NCBI RefSeq assembly: GCF_002994745.2
Contig: NC_037091.1
Location: 3,775,501 to 3,839,500, forward strand
From: Rosa chinensis
Taxonomy: Eukaryota; Streptophyta; Magnoliopsida; Rosales; Rosaceae
DNA: 64,000 nucleotides
Reading direction: 5' to 3'
Positions 23,227 to 34,477 of the stretch are shown one piece after another. Each line of letters begins with the position of its first letter. The first letter of the stretch is position 1. The position numbers and the translations under genes were made by a program. The notes under the pieces were generated by a model. That model searched no databases, was not told the origin of the DNA, and saw only the letters and a list, made by a program, of their open reading frames with translations.

Positions 23227-25917
23227 GTATCTCAATTTACCTGTTTACTAGTCATTTGGACGGTAAACGACAACTACTTTCACTTTGTAATTTGTTTCAA
23301 TACTTTTAGCGGCCCTAAAAGTTGACTTTTTGTTCGGGTTAAAATTTGAGAAAATGTTATTCATGAAAGTTGTAGAGGACATTAAACCGAGCACATGCAT
23401 ATGTGGTACGTAAAAATCAGAGTTCGTATGCGAAAGTTATAAGAGAAATACCAAAGTTACTGTTCATGGTAGATAGTATATATTTGAATTTTTACTGTGG
23501 AGCTCAGTAACTTTCATTTCTGTCTCTCTCTCTCTCTCTCCTCCTCCCCGCGTCTCTTCTCTCTCTCTCTCTCCTATGCAACTCCGGCCACCTGGGGACG
23601 AGCTATGACCATTGGTCGGTTCCTTTCCTCATCCTCGACTCGTCTGTGGTGGTGGAACACCGTGCCTCGGCTGGAAAACTGCGGAGAAGCTCACGGCCCC
23701 GTTTTGAGTCAACGTGTCGATCTCCCAACTCCAGCCACCAAAAACTGTCAGACCAGGTCCATTAGGAGCGCATTGAGACGAAGAGCATCCTCCCCAAAGT
23801 TTTTGCCGAGAATCGAAACATGGAGGAAGGACTGACGGCTGGAAGCTATGGGTCACTATTCATGATTCGGGTTCAAGCTTCTCCTTAATTGTTGACGTAC
23901 ATCCGGCCACTTTCTGAAATTGTTGTAGTTGAGAAAGTTGTTTGGATGGTTGAGACGAAGCTGCTGCCAAAATTTGGTGGCCATTGGAGCTGGTAGCGGC
24001 TACAGCGGTGCGTAAGATAGCTTTTTAATTTCGATTTTGAAGCTAATTGAATCCTATATTTGTTGTAGAGGTTGGATATGTGATTTTGGTGAATTTTGGA
24101 GAAGTTTGACATTGATTGTGAATTTCCAAAGTTTGGAGGTTGATTTATCGGAATCCGACCTTCGGATTTCCCTTATTTCCGCTATGGAATACTTTAATCG
24201 ATAGATTGATATTAGTAGTGAAGTTTGGCTTGAATCCGGAAATAATTGGAGATGTTGGTTTACGAGGGGGTTTTCGGGTTTCGTTTTAGAATCATATTTA
24301 TTTGTCAAATTGTTGTTTACGGAATATAATTGTGTACAGGACGAGGTACCGACCCATCGTTTGTCGAGGATCCTTACGCTTGGGTACCACGTTAGCCGTA
24401 TATTGTGAGTGGACTTTTATTTCTTAAAGAATTATGAATGCATTTAATTCTTGAACTAGTGCTTTATTTAATTATCATATTACTTTTCGAGCATATGATT
24501 GTTTTCGGATTTTGATTTCGATTTATCTCGTGGAATTACTTTCATTGATGATTTTCATGAAGTGATTATGAATTATTCTGGTTGTGATTTTAGGGTATTA
24601 ATTTTGTTATGCTCGGATTCGAAACTATGATTTATGTTGTTTTTCAACAAAGTATTTTCCATGGTATTTTTCCAAAATGGAATATTAGTTCATTATTGAA
24701 CTTCCTTGCTTATTCATCATTGACCCGAGAATATCTTGGCATGTGGGACATGCCGTTGATTTATTGTTATTCTTATTTATTTATCGACTTTCGATTTTGG
24801 CATTGGGAATGCCTTGATGATGATTTTAGAATTGGTTTTGTTTCGATTTACGGATATTATGTTTTATTATTATGTCTCACCTATTTACTTTGAACTTGAG
24901 ATTATCTTGGTGTGTGGGACATGTTGTTGGAAATTCTTTTGCAAGAGATGGGGAAGCCTTATGTATTTATGGATTTTCTGGATTTTCGAATATGTTTTCT
25001 TGTGCCATACTTTGGGGTGATTTTTATCATGCTAGCATTGAATCCACCTTTGTGGCAACGTGATGGGATCACGGAAGCCCGTCTGCCTTTGTGGCGCTGG
25101 TTACTGTCTTTATGACAATAATGCTGAAGCCCAGTATCCTAATCGCTACACTTAGTGGCATAAGGGTATATACGGGAATATGAAAGTACTTTAGGCTAGG
25201 AGGCTCACTCGTATGGCTATCATCTTCCCCTATTTATTATATGATTTTTAACTAGCGGGGCTAGTCCTATTTCCCTTAACCAGCGGGGCTGGCTTGTCTT
25301 TACGAGGTTCTCGATTTTAAAGATAAATGTTTTACCATTGTTGCATGCATCGAGTTTTTAAAGGAATAAATGTAGGAAAGCATAAAGTCCCTTTTATTTA
25401 CAATTACTTATTTTTGTCCATTCACGCTAATATTTTTATGTACTTTCCCTTGGGCCCTTCGGTTTCTAATGCCCAGTTTGCAGTGTAGTTGAGGCTTAGC
25501 ACCACCGCTGTCATCTATCCTTCGTAGGTTACTTGCTAACCTACTTTGTATATCGTTGTTCTTGTGGCTTTAGACTGCTCTGATAACCTTGAGACTTTTG
25601 TATTAATATTGTAACCTATGAGTTAGTTGTAATTTGAGTTACTTGGATAATTTGATACTCTAAATTGTGGAGTTGTTCGGTTTTGGGAGTAGGGTGGCTC
25701 TAGGAGTTTTGGGAGTAGGGTGGCTCTAGGAGTTTTGGGAGTAGGGTGGCTCTAGGAGTTTTTGGAGGGTTATTTAGAAGTGTGAATGTGTTTCTACAGG
25801 CTTTGGTTAGTCCATTTTTAGGGGTGACTCTGCCGAAATTTCGGTTGAGTTATTCCTAAGGTGGGCCCCACAAGGTCACCTCTGATTTCATGGTGAAATT
25901 CGGGGTGGGTCCCGTCA
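23227..25917 (+). repeat. Right part of the interrupted family B LTR
   Basis: Continues the LTR starting at 11594. It holds a (CT)n stretch near 23520-23575 and a three-unit tandem repeat of about 28 bp (25681-25760: 'gggagtagggtggctctagg'). The minus-strand copy at 40503-42490 is its homolog. No coding. Confidence 0.8.
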
Positions 25918-26045
25918 CTTATGCTGTGCAAAAAGTTGCTTAACGAATAAGACAAGTACCAAGAGGTGTTTGGTAAAATTAAATAAAATAGTTTATTTCA
26001 AAAGTTATACCATTAAGCTGCTGAGCTCTAAGCTGCTGTTTGAAC

Positions 26046-28037
26046 CAAGGTTCGAAAAATCGCTATGCGCTAGTCGGGCGGTGGCCAGGGGACTAGAGCC
26101 CAGACGCCTAGGCGGGCGACTAGGCGGTGTCTAGGCGGTTTTGTATTTTTTTATAATTTTAAATTCATTTTTATAGTATATAATTATATAATCAAGAATA
26201 TTTAGACATAAAAGAGGAAAATAATTGTTAAAAGAATCAATTATTTGATTGAAATAAGGACACCTCATGCCTAGAGCCCTAGACTTTTAATTAAACACGG
26301 CAGCACAACAATTCATATTATTTTCTTCACATCTCACGTGCATACCTTATCCATTTTTCTTCCCTTAGCAGCCACACACTGACAAATGGCCACCTCAATC
26401 ATCCTCTCTTATTCTCTTTCACAAATAAACCGAGAAATATTTTCAAAAAAGCCAAGAACCAAAAATCATCGCATGATCTCCAGCAATATCTCCTTCTTCC
26501 TTTGCGATCCAACCTCCATGATCTCCACCAGTTTCAGAATTTTTCCTTCTTCCACCAACGTTGTTCGTTGTTCGAGCCTCCAGCATCGAAAATAGTGTTT
26601 GGACCCAAAATGAGCATTTTAGCCTGACAAGGCATGTCTTGGAGAAATTGAGCCAATGTCAGTGGCTCAAGCTATATATTGTCGACAAGTTCGAAATATA
26701 TTATTTAGAGGCTAAATAAAGCCTACTATGGAAGCATGGGAGCATGAAAAGTCAACTTTAGCACATTTTCCTACTTCGGCTAGGAGAAACCGAGCTAAAC
26801 AAGGAAGGAGGGGCGGCAGACTAACCAAACGAAATCCAAATTAGCTAAAACTTTCTAGATTAAATCTAGAAAGCCCGATCATTTCTTATGAAGAGTGCCA
26901 GAGCTATTTTTGAGTAGAAGGCCTTCAAACAATCAGTCCAATTTTCTGCATAAGCAAAACTGGAAAACTGGACCTATAAGAGGTCCAGCAGCGTTTCCGG
27001 CCTAACCACTATACCAAAAGCTCTGAAATTTTACCAGATTGATCTACACTCATAGTGGAACATTTGTTATGAAGATGTCACCGTCAAAATCTGAATTTTT
27101 GATGGAGATATAATTGAAGGAATAAAGAAGCCGAAAGTGCTTCCTTATCTCCACAATTCATCATTCCTTATCTCCAATTATGCTTCCTTATCTCCTTATC
27201 TCCGAAATTCATCATTTCTTATCTCCAATTATGCTTCCTTATCTCCAAAACTCATCATTCCTTATCTCTACTATCATTTGTTTAAGAATAAACACTTTGG
27301 CATGGTAGCCTATAAATAGATGTTACAACGAAACACTTCAACACACAATTCACAACAACAATCTCTAAGATTATCCAAGCCTCTCTAAGAGAAACCCTCT
27401 CCTTCTCTTACCTGTAGTCAAACTCCAGTCCTAGTCTCCTCAAGAGCCGACTGTTAGTGCCACCAAACCTTCCAGCCAAGCTAAAGTCACGCTTTAGCAA
27501 GTTCTCCTTACTTCCTAGTAGTTCTCGCTCTGCTCGATCTACAACATCGAGTATCGATTGTGATTTTGAAGAAGCTCAGCAAAAGTCCTCGCCACGAGGC
27601 ACAAAGAATCCCACGACGAGGTTGGTGCTCTCCTCGTCCACAATTGCTTGAAAGAAGTCAGGTCAAGGGACACCCCCAACCACTGCACCAGAACTGTGCT
27701 GGTACGCCCGCGCAAGAAAAGGGACTGTTGACTAGCTCAAGGAAAACTGGAGCCAAACAAATAGCATGGTCAACATGCACGCCGACTAGTCCACCGTGCT
27801 TTCCTCAACTTCCGCCATACTTGGCTGTGAATTCCGCCTAGCCCAACCACCCAACTTGTTCCACCTAGCTACCTCGGCACCGCCCAGGCCGCCTAGGCCT
27901 CCGCCCAAGCTGCCTAGGCCCCCGCCCAAATCCAGAACGCCTAGAGTCACCGATTACCCATTAGACGAGTCGGAGAGCCGCCGCCCAGCGCCTAGGCTCC
28001 GTCTAGGTAGCCTGGGCGGCCGAGTTTTAGAACAATG
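26046..28037. mobile_element. hAT-type element with 8-bp TSD, itself interrupted
   Basis: The ends caaggttcgaaaaat and (inverted) gttttagaacaatg are imperfect TIRs of about 15 bp. Subterminal regions at both ends are rich in 'gcctaggcgg'-type repeats in opposite sense. The TSD gtttgaac lies at 26038-26045 and 28038-28045. With the solo LTR (26596-27759) removed the element is about 830 bp, non-coding and non-autonomous. Confidence 0.75.
26596..27759 (+). mobile_element. Family A solo LTR
   Basis: Begins tgtttggaccc and ends agccaaaca, 1164 bp, aligned with the LTRs of the 11605-23221 element. The flanking 5-bp TSD aatag (26591-26595, 27760-27764) shows it was a full insertion reduced to one LTR by recombination. 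It carries a short tandem run of 'cttatctcc.aattcatcatt' near 27140-27260. Confidence 0.9.
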
Positions 28038-28278
28038 GTTTGAACCCAAAATGAAAACTGGAGCCAAACAGCTTCTGCTTATAAAAGTTAGGAAAAATTA
28101 ACTTTTGTAAGCTAAAGACTACAACTGCTTATGATGTAAGCTAAACTAACCCAAACTGGGCCTAATCCATAAGAAGACACATAGAATACATCCTCATATT
28201 ATCTAATCTGTGATTAGGACATATAAAAATACTATTAAAAACTATTAAAATGATGTCCTTAAATGGATGAGATGACAC

Positions 28279-28964
28279 TGTTTGGCTCCAAAACCAGTTG
28301 GCGTGCAAATTGTCTCTTTTGAGCGTACGCGCAGGCATGCCAGCACCGTGGGGTGCAGTCGTCCGGCGGGGGGGGGTCCCTTGACCTGAATTCTTCTCAA
28401 GCGTTGTGTACGAGGAGAGCACCAACCTCGTCACAGGGTTCTTTTCTATGCTTTCAGGAAAATGACTTCTTGCCTTACGGGTAAGGGCTTTGGTTGTGAT
28501 CTCTTCGCTTCACCGAATCGATACTTAGTGTTGTAGACTAAGCAGAGCAATCACTGAGAAGTTTGGAGAAAGCACGGGTTTGCTAAAGCATGACTTCAGC
28601 TTCGCTGGGTTGCGACGGCGCTACCCTTGCTTCGCTAGGTTGCAACAAGGTTGCAGGTAGGTTTGCTTCGGAGAGGCTTTGATAATCTGAGAGATTGATT
28701 GAAGAGTTGTGTCTTTTCAATCCTTGAAGCCTGGTATTTATACCTAGGGTTTCGACTGTTCCTTGCTATAGAAGGATTATTGATTGAAGTTTCCTATTCA
28801 ATCTCCGCTACTTGATTCCAATAAGGGCTCTTTTTCCTTATGGATCTTGGAATGGGTGAAGTTGTAACCCGAACCCAAATAGACTTATTTTTGGGCCGCA
28901 GGTATTAGCCCACTGCGCTAAATCCACTAAAAGATCTTGCCAAAAATACTTTTGGGCTCAAACA
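28279..28964 (-). mobile_element. Family A solo LTR, reverse orientation, shortened
   Basis: Reads tgtttggctcca at the left and tttgggctcaaaca at the right, i.e. the family A LTR inverted. It is 686 bp and lacks part of the U3. TSD gacac lies at 28274-28278 and 28965-28969. Confidence 0.85.
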
Positions 28965-29114
28965 GACACATAAAATACATTCTCTATATTATAATCAGTG
29001 CCCTCTTTTCTCTATTATGAGGACACAAAAAGAGTGTCCTAATAGATAAAAATGTGATGAGGCATAAAACAAGCATTTATATCATGCAGTGTCCTTATTT
29101 CCATAGAGGAATGA
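28965..29114. other. Right arm of the target of the preceding solo LTR
   Basis: 'gacaca(t)a(a/g)aatacat' with 'tctatatta'-like sequence is shared between 28174-28205 and 28965-29000. The flanks may be arms of an older TIR or tandem element. Nothing coding. Confidence 0.3.
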
Positions 29115-29950
29115 AGGAAATCAGCTGTCCTCAAACTCCCTATCCCAATCCTGTCCCGCGAATAATAATTTAATACGTAACCACTATCCTAACTCCGCAC
29201 TAACACCGTTAACTCTCAATTAAAGTAAATAATAAAAATCTTAGAAAAATCTTTTTTCTCTTTCTTTCTAGTTGATTGAGCCCAGAAGAAGTTACCATTG
29301 AAAATTAGAATCTGGTGATTACCAAATTGGAGGCCGGGTTATTAACTAGATTCTCACCAAATTAGAAGTTCCTTTTTCTTCTTCTTCTTCTTCTTCTTCT
29401 TCTTCTGCTTTTCTTTGCTCCATTTCTTCTTCTTCTTCTTCTTCTTCTTCTGCTTTCCTCCCGCCGGACATGGCCAGCTTCAACATAGAGAAAGAGAAAG
29501 AGAAGCAGAATAAGAAATAGAAGAAAGTTCTATCCATTTTCTTGTAGATGCCATTGAAAATGAGAATCTGGTGCAGGGGTGCCGAATTAGGGATTTCAAT
29601 GGGTTTTAGCTTCTTCAATTCTTCTTTTAGATATCTAATTCACTGATTGCTATGAAATTGAATTTTGCAAGTTGATGATAATGAATTACTGGAAAGACCC
29701 ATTTTGATGATGAGATCGATCAAGATGGAGAGTATAAGACCCATTTCCTTCTTTTAGTGAAGAAAGAGAGAGAAAAATCTTCTAGTTTAATCGAAATAGA
29801 AAAATCACTTTTTAAAGATTTTATTGTTTATTTTTTATTCAAAGTTAACAGTGTTAGTTGGGTGTTAAGTTAGTGATTATGTGTCAAATTATTATTCGCG
29901 GGACTGGGTTGGAATAGGGAATTTGGGGACTGCTGATTTCCTTTCCAGGG
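29115..29950. mobile_element. TIR element with ~100-bp arms and (TTC)n core
   Basis: The left arm ggaaatcagctgtcctcaaa, ...cccgcgaataataattt, returns inverted on the right (aaattattattcgcggg, ...ggggactgctgatttcc). The interior has (TTC)n tracts at 29370-29455 that create a Glu-rich frame on the minus strand (29346-29618). That frame is simple repeat, not a gene. TSD not clear. Confidence 0.7.
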
Positions 29951-30177
29951 AGGACGGTAAAATGAGCCCGAGAGCATGGAAATTTTTCTCAGGGGAGAGA
30001 ATACTCTCCTCAACAAGTTAATCACCTGAGCTTCCTAAGCTTTATAGCAGATGATGACACGTGTCAATTGTTAGATCTGATGGTCCACAATTCCTCATTT
30101 TATCTCTTCTCTTTTCCTTTCCTCTCTCTCTTCTGTTATTGTTTTCCTTTTGTTCTTGACTCTCACAACCCAAAATC

Positions 30178-30609
30178 CAGGGGCGGAACTAGGATTTAAA
30201 CACGGGGGGGGGGGGGGGGGGGGGGGGGTCCAGAACTCGAGATAGAAATTTTTTAAAAAAAATTACTCCAAAAATAAATAAATAAATATATACAATATAA
30301 TCCATAAGAAATTTATAGTTTAGAAACAAAATCATATATAACTCTTGCTTCAAAATTAAAAAAACCAACGCTAAGAATGAAAAAAGGTAATTAAATTTTT
30401 AATTAATATGTCATTGATTTGTATCATTATGATTATTTTATTACACTTTTATACAGGGATTGATCATCATGTGGTTTTGGGGGGGTCCACTACATGAAGA
30501 GAAGGTTTTTCCCTCAGATTGATTAACAGCATGCATATATATTTGTATATCTGAGACAGAGCTTGGGGGGGTCCGAACCCCGCCGGACCGTAACACAGTT
30601 CCGCCCCTG
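30178..30609. mobile_element. hAT-type MITE with 8-bp TSD and G-tract
   Basis: The left end caggggcggaac and the right end gttccgcccctg are perfect 12-bp TIRs. TSD ccaaaatc lies at 30170-30177 and 30610-30617. A homopolymer of about 22 G follows the left TIR (30206-30227). 432 bp, non-coding. Confidence 0.9.
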
Positions 30610-30617
30610 CCAAAATC

Positions 30618-32680
30618 CGACTCGGACAATCTTCAACTGTAACAAGTTCTTTCATTTGATTAATTTGATAGTTCACAATAGATTCGATTTTCATTTTGCT
30701 TTCCAACAAGCATACTTTTTGTTATCCATGCTGGCCCCTTCCTTTCTCTCTTTCTTCCTTTATTAGTGACGTCGACGAAGACATTAGCAGAGGTCGAGGA
30801 TTCCGGTGATGAGAGCAATGGAGAATCAAAGATGGCGAGAGATTGATAGTGGTGGTAAAAGGATAAATTAGGGCGGTGAGTGGGCTTCTTGAGATTAGAA
30901 ATCAAAGAACATGCTAACAAAAACAAAAAAAAAACCAAAATTCATAGTTCGTGATGGAATGAATACAACAGGCACATCATTTGAATGGAATTGCATGTCA
31001 TCAGATGCAAGATGTTCTTGTTCTCATTTAGACTTTGAAGAATTTTTGGGATAGATCCAAAAGCAAGAGTTTCTTCTCCTTGTTTGAGCTTTGAAGAATT
31101 TTGGGATAGACCCAGGTGGAAGAATTTTCTCTTCATCATTGAATTAAAGTAGAGATGAACAATGATTTCCTCTTCCATTGAAGTTTCAGCTAAATGGGTC
31201 GATGTGTATTGACCCCTACCGTTTAATTTTGCATTTTGGTGCTCCTCAGAAAGACAGAAATAGAGGGAAGAGAGAGAGAGAGAAGAGAGGGACACTATCA
31301 CGGAGGAAATGATAAGAAAGAATAGACGAGAGAGTAGAGACAAAAGCTTGAATGGGTATTATTGAACAATCATAATTCAAAAGATATGTAGACCATTAGA
31401 CATGATATTAGCCATGTGTCTTAAATAAAAATGTAGTTGAACTATTCCTATGATCAATTTAAATCAAAGTTGAACACTACACTTTCCTGAAGTAGGGTTA
31501 ATACTTCATATGTACATAACGCCGAAAATTTGGGGGCCAAAATAAGAAAGTGCTAAACGCCGAAATTTTCATTTTTATTTTGGTTGAATAGGTCGACTGA
31601 AAGTGTGTTTGAGATTTTGTCAAAGATATCGGCAAAGATTGATTTTTTTTTTTTTTTTTATCCTTTGGAGAAGTTATCAAACACAATCCATCTTTGGAAG
31701 TGGCGCTGAAAATCAATCTTTGGAAGGGCTTTGCCGTTTGAAAAATTTGCTTCACTACCCATCCGATCATGTCCAGATCTCGAAAAGTTGGGCTCGAAAT
31801 GAATAACTGGGACTTTGAAAAAATGTATTGGTTTCAGTGAACGAATTAATGGCCGAGCTCTCGAAAAAATGTGTCAGCTCTAGTCTACGAAGTGCAAATT
31901 ACGTATTGCGAATTAATCAAGTGTTTGATGGCATTGCTGAGTCCAGACTTAACATAAAGAAAGCCAGTTTAAAACTTGGTCTTTCATCCGAAAGAAGAAC
32001 TCGTTCTGTTGTTGCTGACGTCAATGACGGGAGCTACAAAACCTCCTCTGCCAGAGATGCATTCGCCACGTGTGGCCCCTTTCTACGAGAAGAATCATAT
32101 TATGTAGGCCTCACCTTTTCTGGTGTGACTGTTAGTCAGTTCTGGCAATTGAGCGGGAAAGCGAGAGGGTGAAAGAAATTGGGTCCAAGAAAATTGTTGG
32201 GAGGGTGTTTGACCAAAAGCTCGAGAGAAATGCCTTCCCAACAACGGCGTTTGGGTCTTTTCCACTGCGCAAATAGGAGTAAATAACGGCATTTGCGTCT
32301 TCTTCACTATGCACTTTGGCGTAAAGGTTAAATGTTGAGAGAAAATCCAAAAATTGGGGAGGGAAAACATGATACTGTGGAAGGCCAAAACTTACATTTT
32401 TATTTTTTGGTTGAACATGTAACTGAAAATCTGCGTTTGAGATTTTGTTTATGCATCGCAAGATATTCTTAGTACATAGCATCGAAGTCCAACCTACTGT
32501 TCTTGAAACAAAGCATACTTTCACTTAGTGTTTCACGTAAATAAAAAGGTGTCCTAAATAACCTTCAAGGACACTTTATAAATTATGTGCCCTTAATTGA
32601 TGTCTTTGTATTAGTTTTTTCTGTTAGTAGTGACCAAAGAAAGCATCCAGCAAATACCAATGTTACCAACTGACAATGTT
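30618..32680. other. No supported gene
   Basis: Contains an imperfect ~60-bp tandem pair at 31028-31130 ('gctttgaagaatttt.gggatag'). It also has a direct repeat of about 50 bp ('tttttatttt..ggttgaa' to 'gtgtttgagattttgt') at 31572-31621 and 32395-32449. That repeat brackets about 0.8 kb, possibly a small direct-repeat-bounded element. The open frame 31828-32172 has no recognisable domain. Confidence 0.35.
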
Positions 32681-32925
32681 AGCTTGTCTAGTGGTTTTTC
32701 GAGCGGTGTCTTTTCACTTGTGTCCTGACTGATTTTTTTTTTATCAGATAAACAACTCAAATGCTATAATTACTCTTTCGTGAGTCGAACTCATAATCTC
32801 TCACTTACAAATGTGAGACCATGCCACTAGATAAATAACTGGGCGTGTCCTGGCTGATTTGGCTCATCAATTGGGGTGAATTTTTATGAATTTTGTCTTC
32901 ATCCCGCATACTAGTACTCAATATT
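32681..32925 (-). pseudogene. ACA-type Ca2+-ATPase fragment (actuator/TM3 region)
   Basis: The plus-strand phrases 'gttagcttgtctag' and 'ggtgtcttttcacttgtgtc', then 'ctggctgatttggctcatca' and 'cttcatcccgcatact', match the intact gene at 36543-36650. There they encode the segment NTNWGEMMSQISQDTSEKTPLQARLDKL around residue 320-345. A SINE-like insertion (32735-32845) splits it. Only this small piece is retained. Confidence 0.75.
32735..32845 (-). mobile_element. SINE-like tRNA-derived insertion
   Basis: On the minus strand: a start near 'agtggcatggtctcac' (A-box-like), then 'gagttcgactcac' (B-box, GTTCRANNC-like), and a terminal run of A. The flanking host sequence tgtcctg(a/g)ctgatt is duplicated (32721-32734 and 32846-32859), a 14-bp TSD with one mismatch. 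Size about 110 bp and the pol III boxes fit a plant SINE. Confidence 0.7.
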
Positions 32926-33569
32926 GATAATTTGATAATTATCTTCTTTTTTTTATAATAAAAATAAGAGATTAAGTGATATTAGTTCATCGGAAATAGA
33001 CAATTTATGGAACAAAATCATCTGCTTTAGCCATAATATTTTTTTTTCTTTTCCTCAAAGATAACATGACTTATTACATGTGACTTATAGTTTTAACAAC
33101 ATATATCCCGTAGTTGTCGATTTAATTCAAAGTTTTATATATGAGTAGGCAGGCATACCGCACGCACAGAGGACTGAGAATGATGAGTTGCCACCCTTGT
33201 ACGTAGTTGTACGGTTGTACTTGTACCAGTTCATTTCACGACATCTACCCCGTAAAAATTATAACCGTTAGACCATGTGAAGAGGACGGTTGTGTTTCAC
33301 TTCAATTGAGTGGATATGGGTCTTTGGCTTTAGACAACATTAATGCGCTTACACTAATTAAAGATCGAAGCTTTACTAATTCTGATCCTTCCAAGGGCAA
33401 TATAGATGTAGTGGGTACTATTAGGACAATCCCAAACAAGTGAGGAAAGGAAAGAGAGACTTTGAGAGTGAGGAGAAGTTGGAAACATCCGTCTTGTGAA
33501 TCACAGAAGTCCTCATCAGTTCAAGGAATTGGGAGGAGGGCTGAAGAAGTGAGCTTTAGCCCTCAAAAC

Positions 33570-33650
33570 TAGCAATTCATGGTGATGCCTACCAAATGTT
33601 CGATGAAATGCCTCGAAACAAATACAGGAGTATTAAGTATTCAAAGGACG
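33570..33650 (+). pseudogene. Possible PPR-protein fragment
   Basis: A single stretch reads AIHGDAYQMFDEMPRN, resembling the start of a plant pentatricopeptide repeat (…A.QMFDEMP.RN). No repeats follow. Short and weak; chance or a relic. Confidence 0.3.
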
Positions 33651-33756
33651 TTGGATTGGTGAAGTAAACAGAATTGCTGGAAATACAAAAGATGGAAAAG
33701 AGAGATAGAAGGTCTGCAATTTCAAAAACACCACAAAAGACGAGTGCCCTCTACAT

Positions 33757-33890
33757 TTGACAAGCTTCTAATGTTGCAGTAGTGACTGGCGATGGTATTA
33801 ATGATGCACCTGCATTGAATGTTGCCAAATACAGGTGCCGAAGAAGTGTGTGTAATAACATCCTTGTTTGCAGCCGTTTCAGCAGGTATG
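33757..33890 (+). pseudogene. ACA-type Ca2+-ATPase fragment (hinge motif)
   Basis: 'gttgcagtagtgactggcgatggtattaatgatgcacctgcattg' encodes VAVVTGDGINDAPAL, the P-domain hinge (VTGDGTNDAPAL in the intact genes), preceded by 'acaagcttctaatg' (DKLLM). It then jumps to 'gcagccgtttcagcaggt' (AAVSAG, TM6 region). Deletions on both sides of the motif leave only these pieces. Opposite strand to the intact gene beginning 0.6 kb downstream. Confidence 0.75.
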
Positions 33891-34477
33891 CTGCTCAAAC
33901 TACTTTGTTTCAGCAGGTATACTGCTCAAACTATGTATTGTCTTATTCGTAGACTAACAGAATTTCATTTTAATCTGTATACTCTTTGTTTTCACAATCC
34001 TATATGCCCTTATGATTTTATATTTGTACAATTGCAATTGAGTTGAAAATCACATCTTTAGCTACAAAAATCTCAAATGTTCAGCACATAAAAGATTCTT
34101 ATTGGCTAGTCACAGTCGTTAAAAACTATATTGCGGTGGGTTTTGGTATGAACAAAATGCAATCAGATTATATTCAGATTAAAAAATATATTCAAATTAT
34201 TATTTTTTCAGTACATGGAATCAGATTCTCATTGGTTATACATATTCAGTATGTACGTTCCATTTTGAACAAAATGCAGAGCAAACTTCCATATAAGATA
34301 TGAATTTACATTACACTATCCTAGAATAGTAATGAGTAATGACATGTTTACAAAACAAAAACTAAATAATTACCAATTATGTAATAAACAAACAAAATGA
34401 ATATATTCTAATTCAGAACATACTACTATCCAACAATGCGTGTGCATTCATCCAGACAATTCTTCTCATGTTGAAGT
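33891..34477. other. 3' flank of the first Ca2+-ATPase gene
   Basis: AT-rich. 'tttcagcaggtat(g/a)ctgctcaaact' is duplicated at 33877-33902 and 33909-33934. No gene seen; likely contains the ATPase 3' UTR at its right edge. Confidence 0.35.

Larger units (their letters stand above)
11594..25917 (+). mobile_element. Solo LTR (family B) interrupted by an LTR retrotransposon
   Basis: The ends are tgtaatgtccc at 11594 and ...gggtcccgtca at 25917. The flanking 5-bp repeat cttat is at 11589-11593 and 25918-25922. With the 11605-23221 insertion removed it is about 2.7 kb, begins TG, ends CA and has no coding content, as expected of a solo LTR. A second member (reverse orientation, own TSD ctcga) lies at 40503-42490. 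The two share the stretch 'ttactagtcattggacgg'-like and the 'ggcggggctagt' tracts. Short open frames within it are not genes. Confidence 0.85.
26037..28070 (+). mobile_element. Truncated family A LTR split by a hAT element
   Basis: tgtttgaacc at 26037-26046 is the start of the family A LTR. Its continuation 'caaaatg' resumes after the hAT element at about 28047 and jumps directly to the LTR end 'aaaactggagccaaaca' (28070). Most of the LTR body is deleted. The flanks gctgc (26032-26036) and gcttc (28071-28075) are a TSD with one mismatch. Confidence 0.7.
11571..28163. mobile_element. Host TIR element split by nested insertions
   Basis: The left end aggcccagtttgg (11571-11583) and the right end ccaaactgggcct (28151-28163) are perfect 13-bp inverted repeats 16.6 kb apart. 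Removing the nested insertions (11594-25917 and 26037-28070) leaves only a few hundred bases of A/T-rich non-coding sequence. This is therefore a small MITE that became a landing site. A clear TSD was not found, so its superfamily is open (the TIR resembles PIF/Harbinger-Tourist or hAT types). Confidence 0.65.

Noticed and set aside
29346..29618. Glu-rich protein on the minus strand
   Set aside because: Translation of (TTC)n tracts inside a TIR element.
31828..32172. 114-codon open frame as a gene
   Set aside because: No domain recognised and no splice or promoter context; left as unannotated sequence.
32735..32845. tRNA gene
   Set aside because: It has B-box-like sequence but no cloverleaf, an A tail and a TSD: SINE-like, not a tRNA gene.
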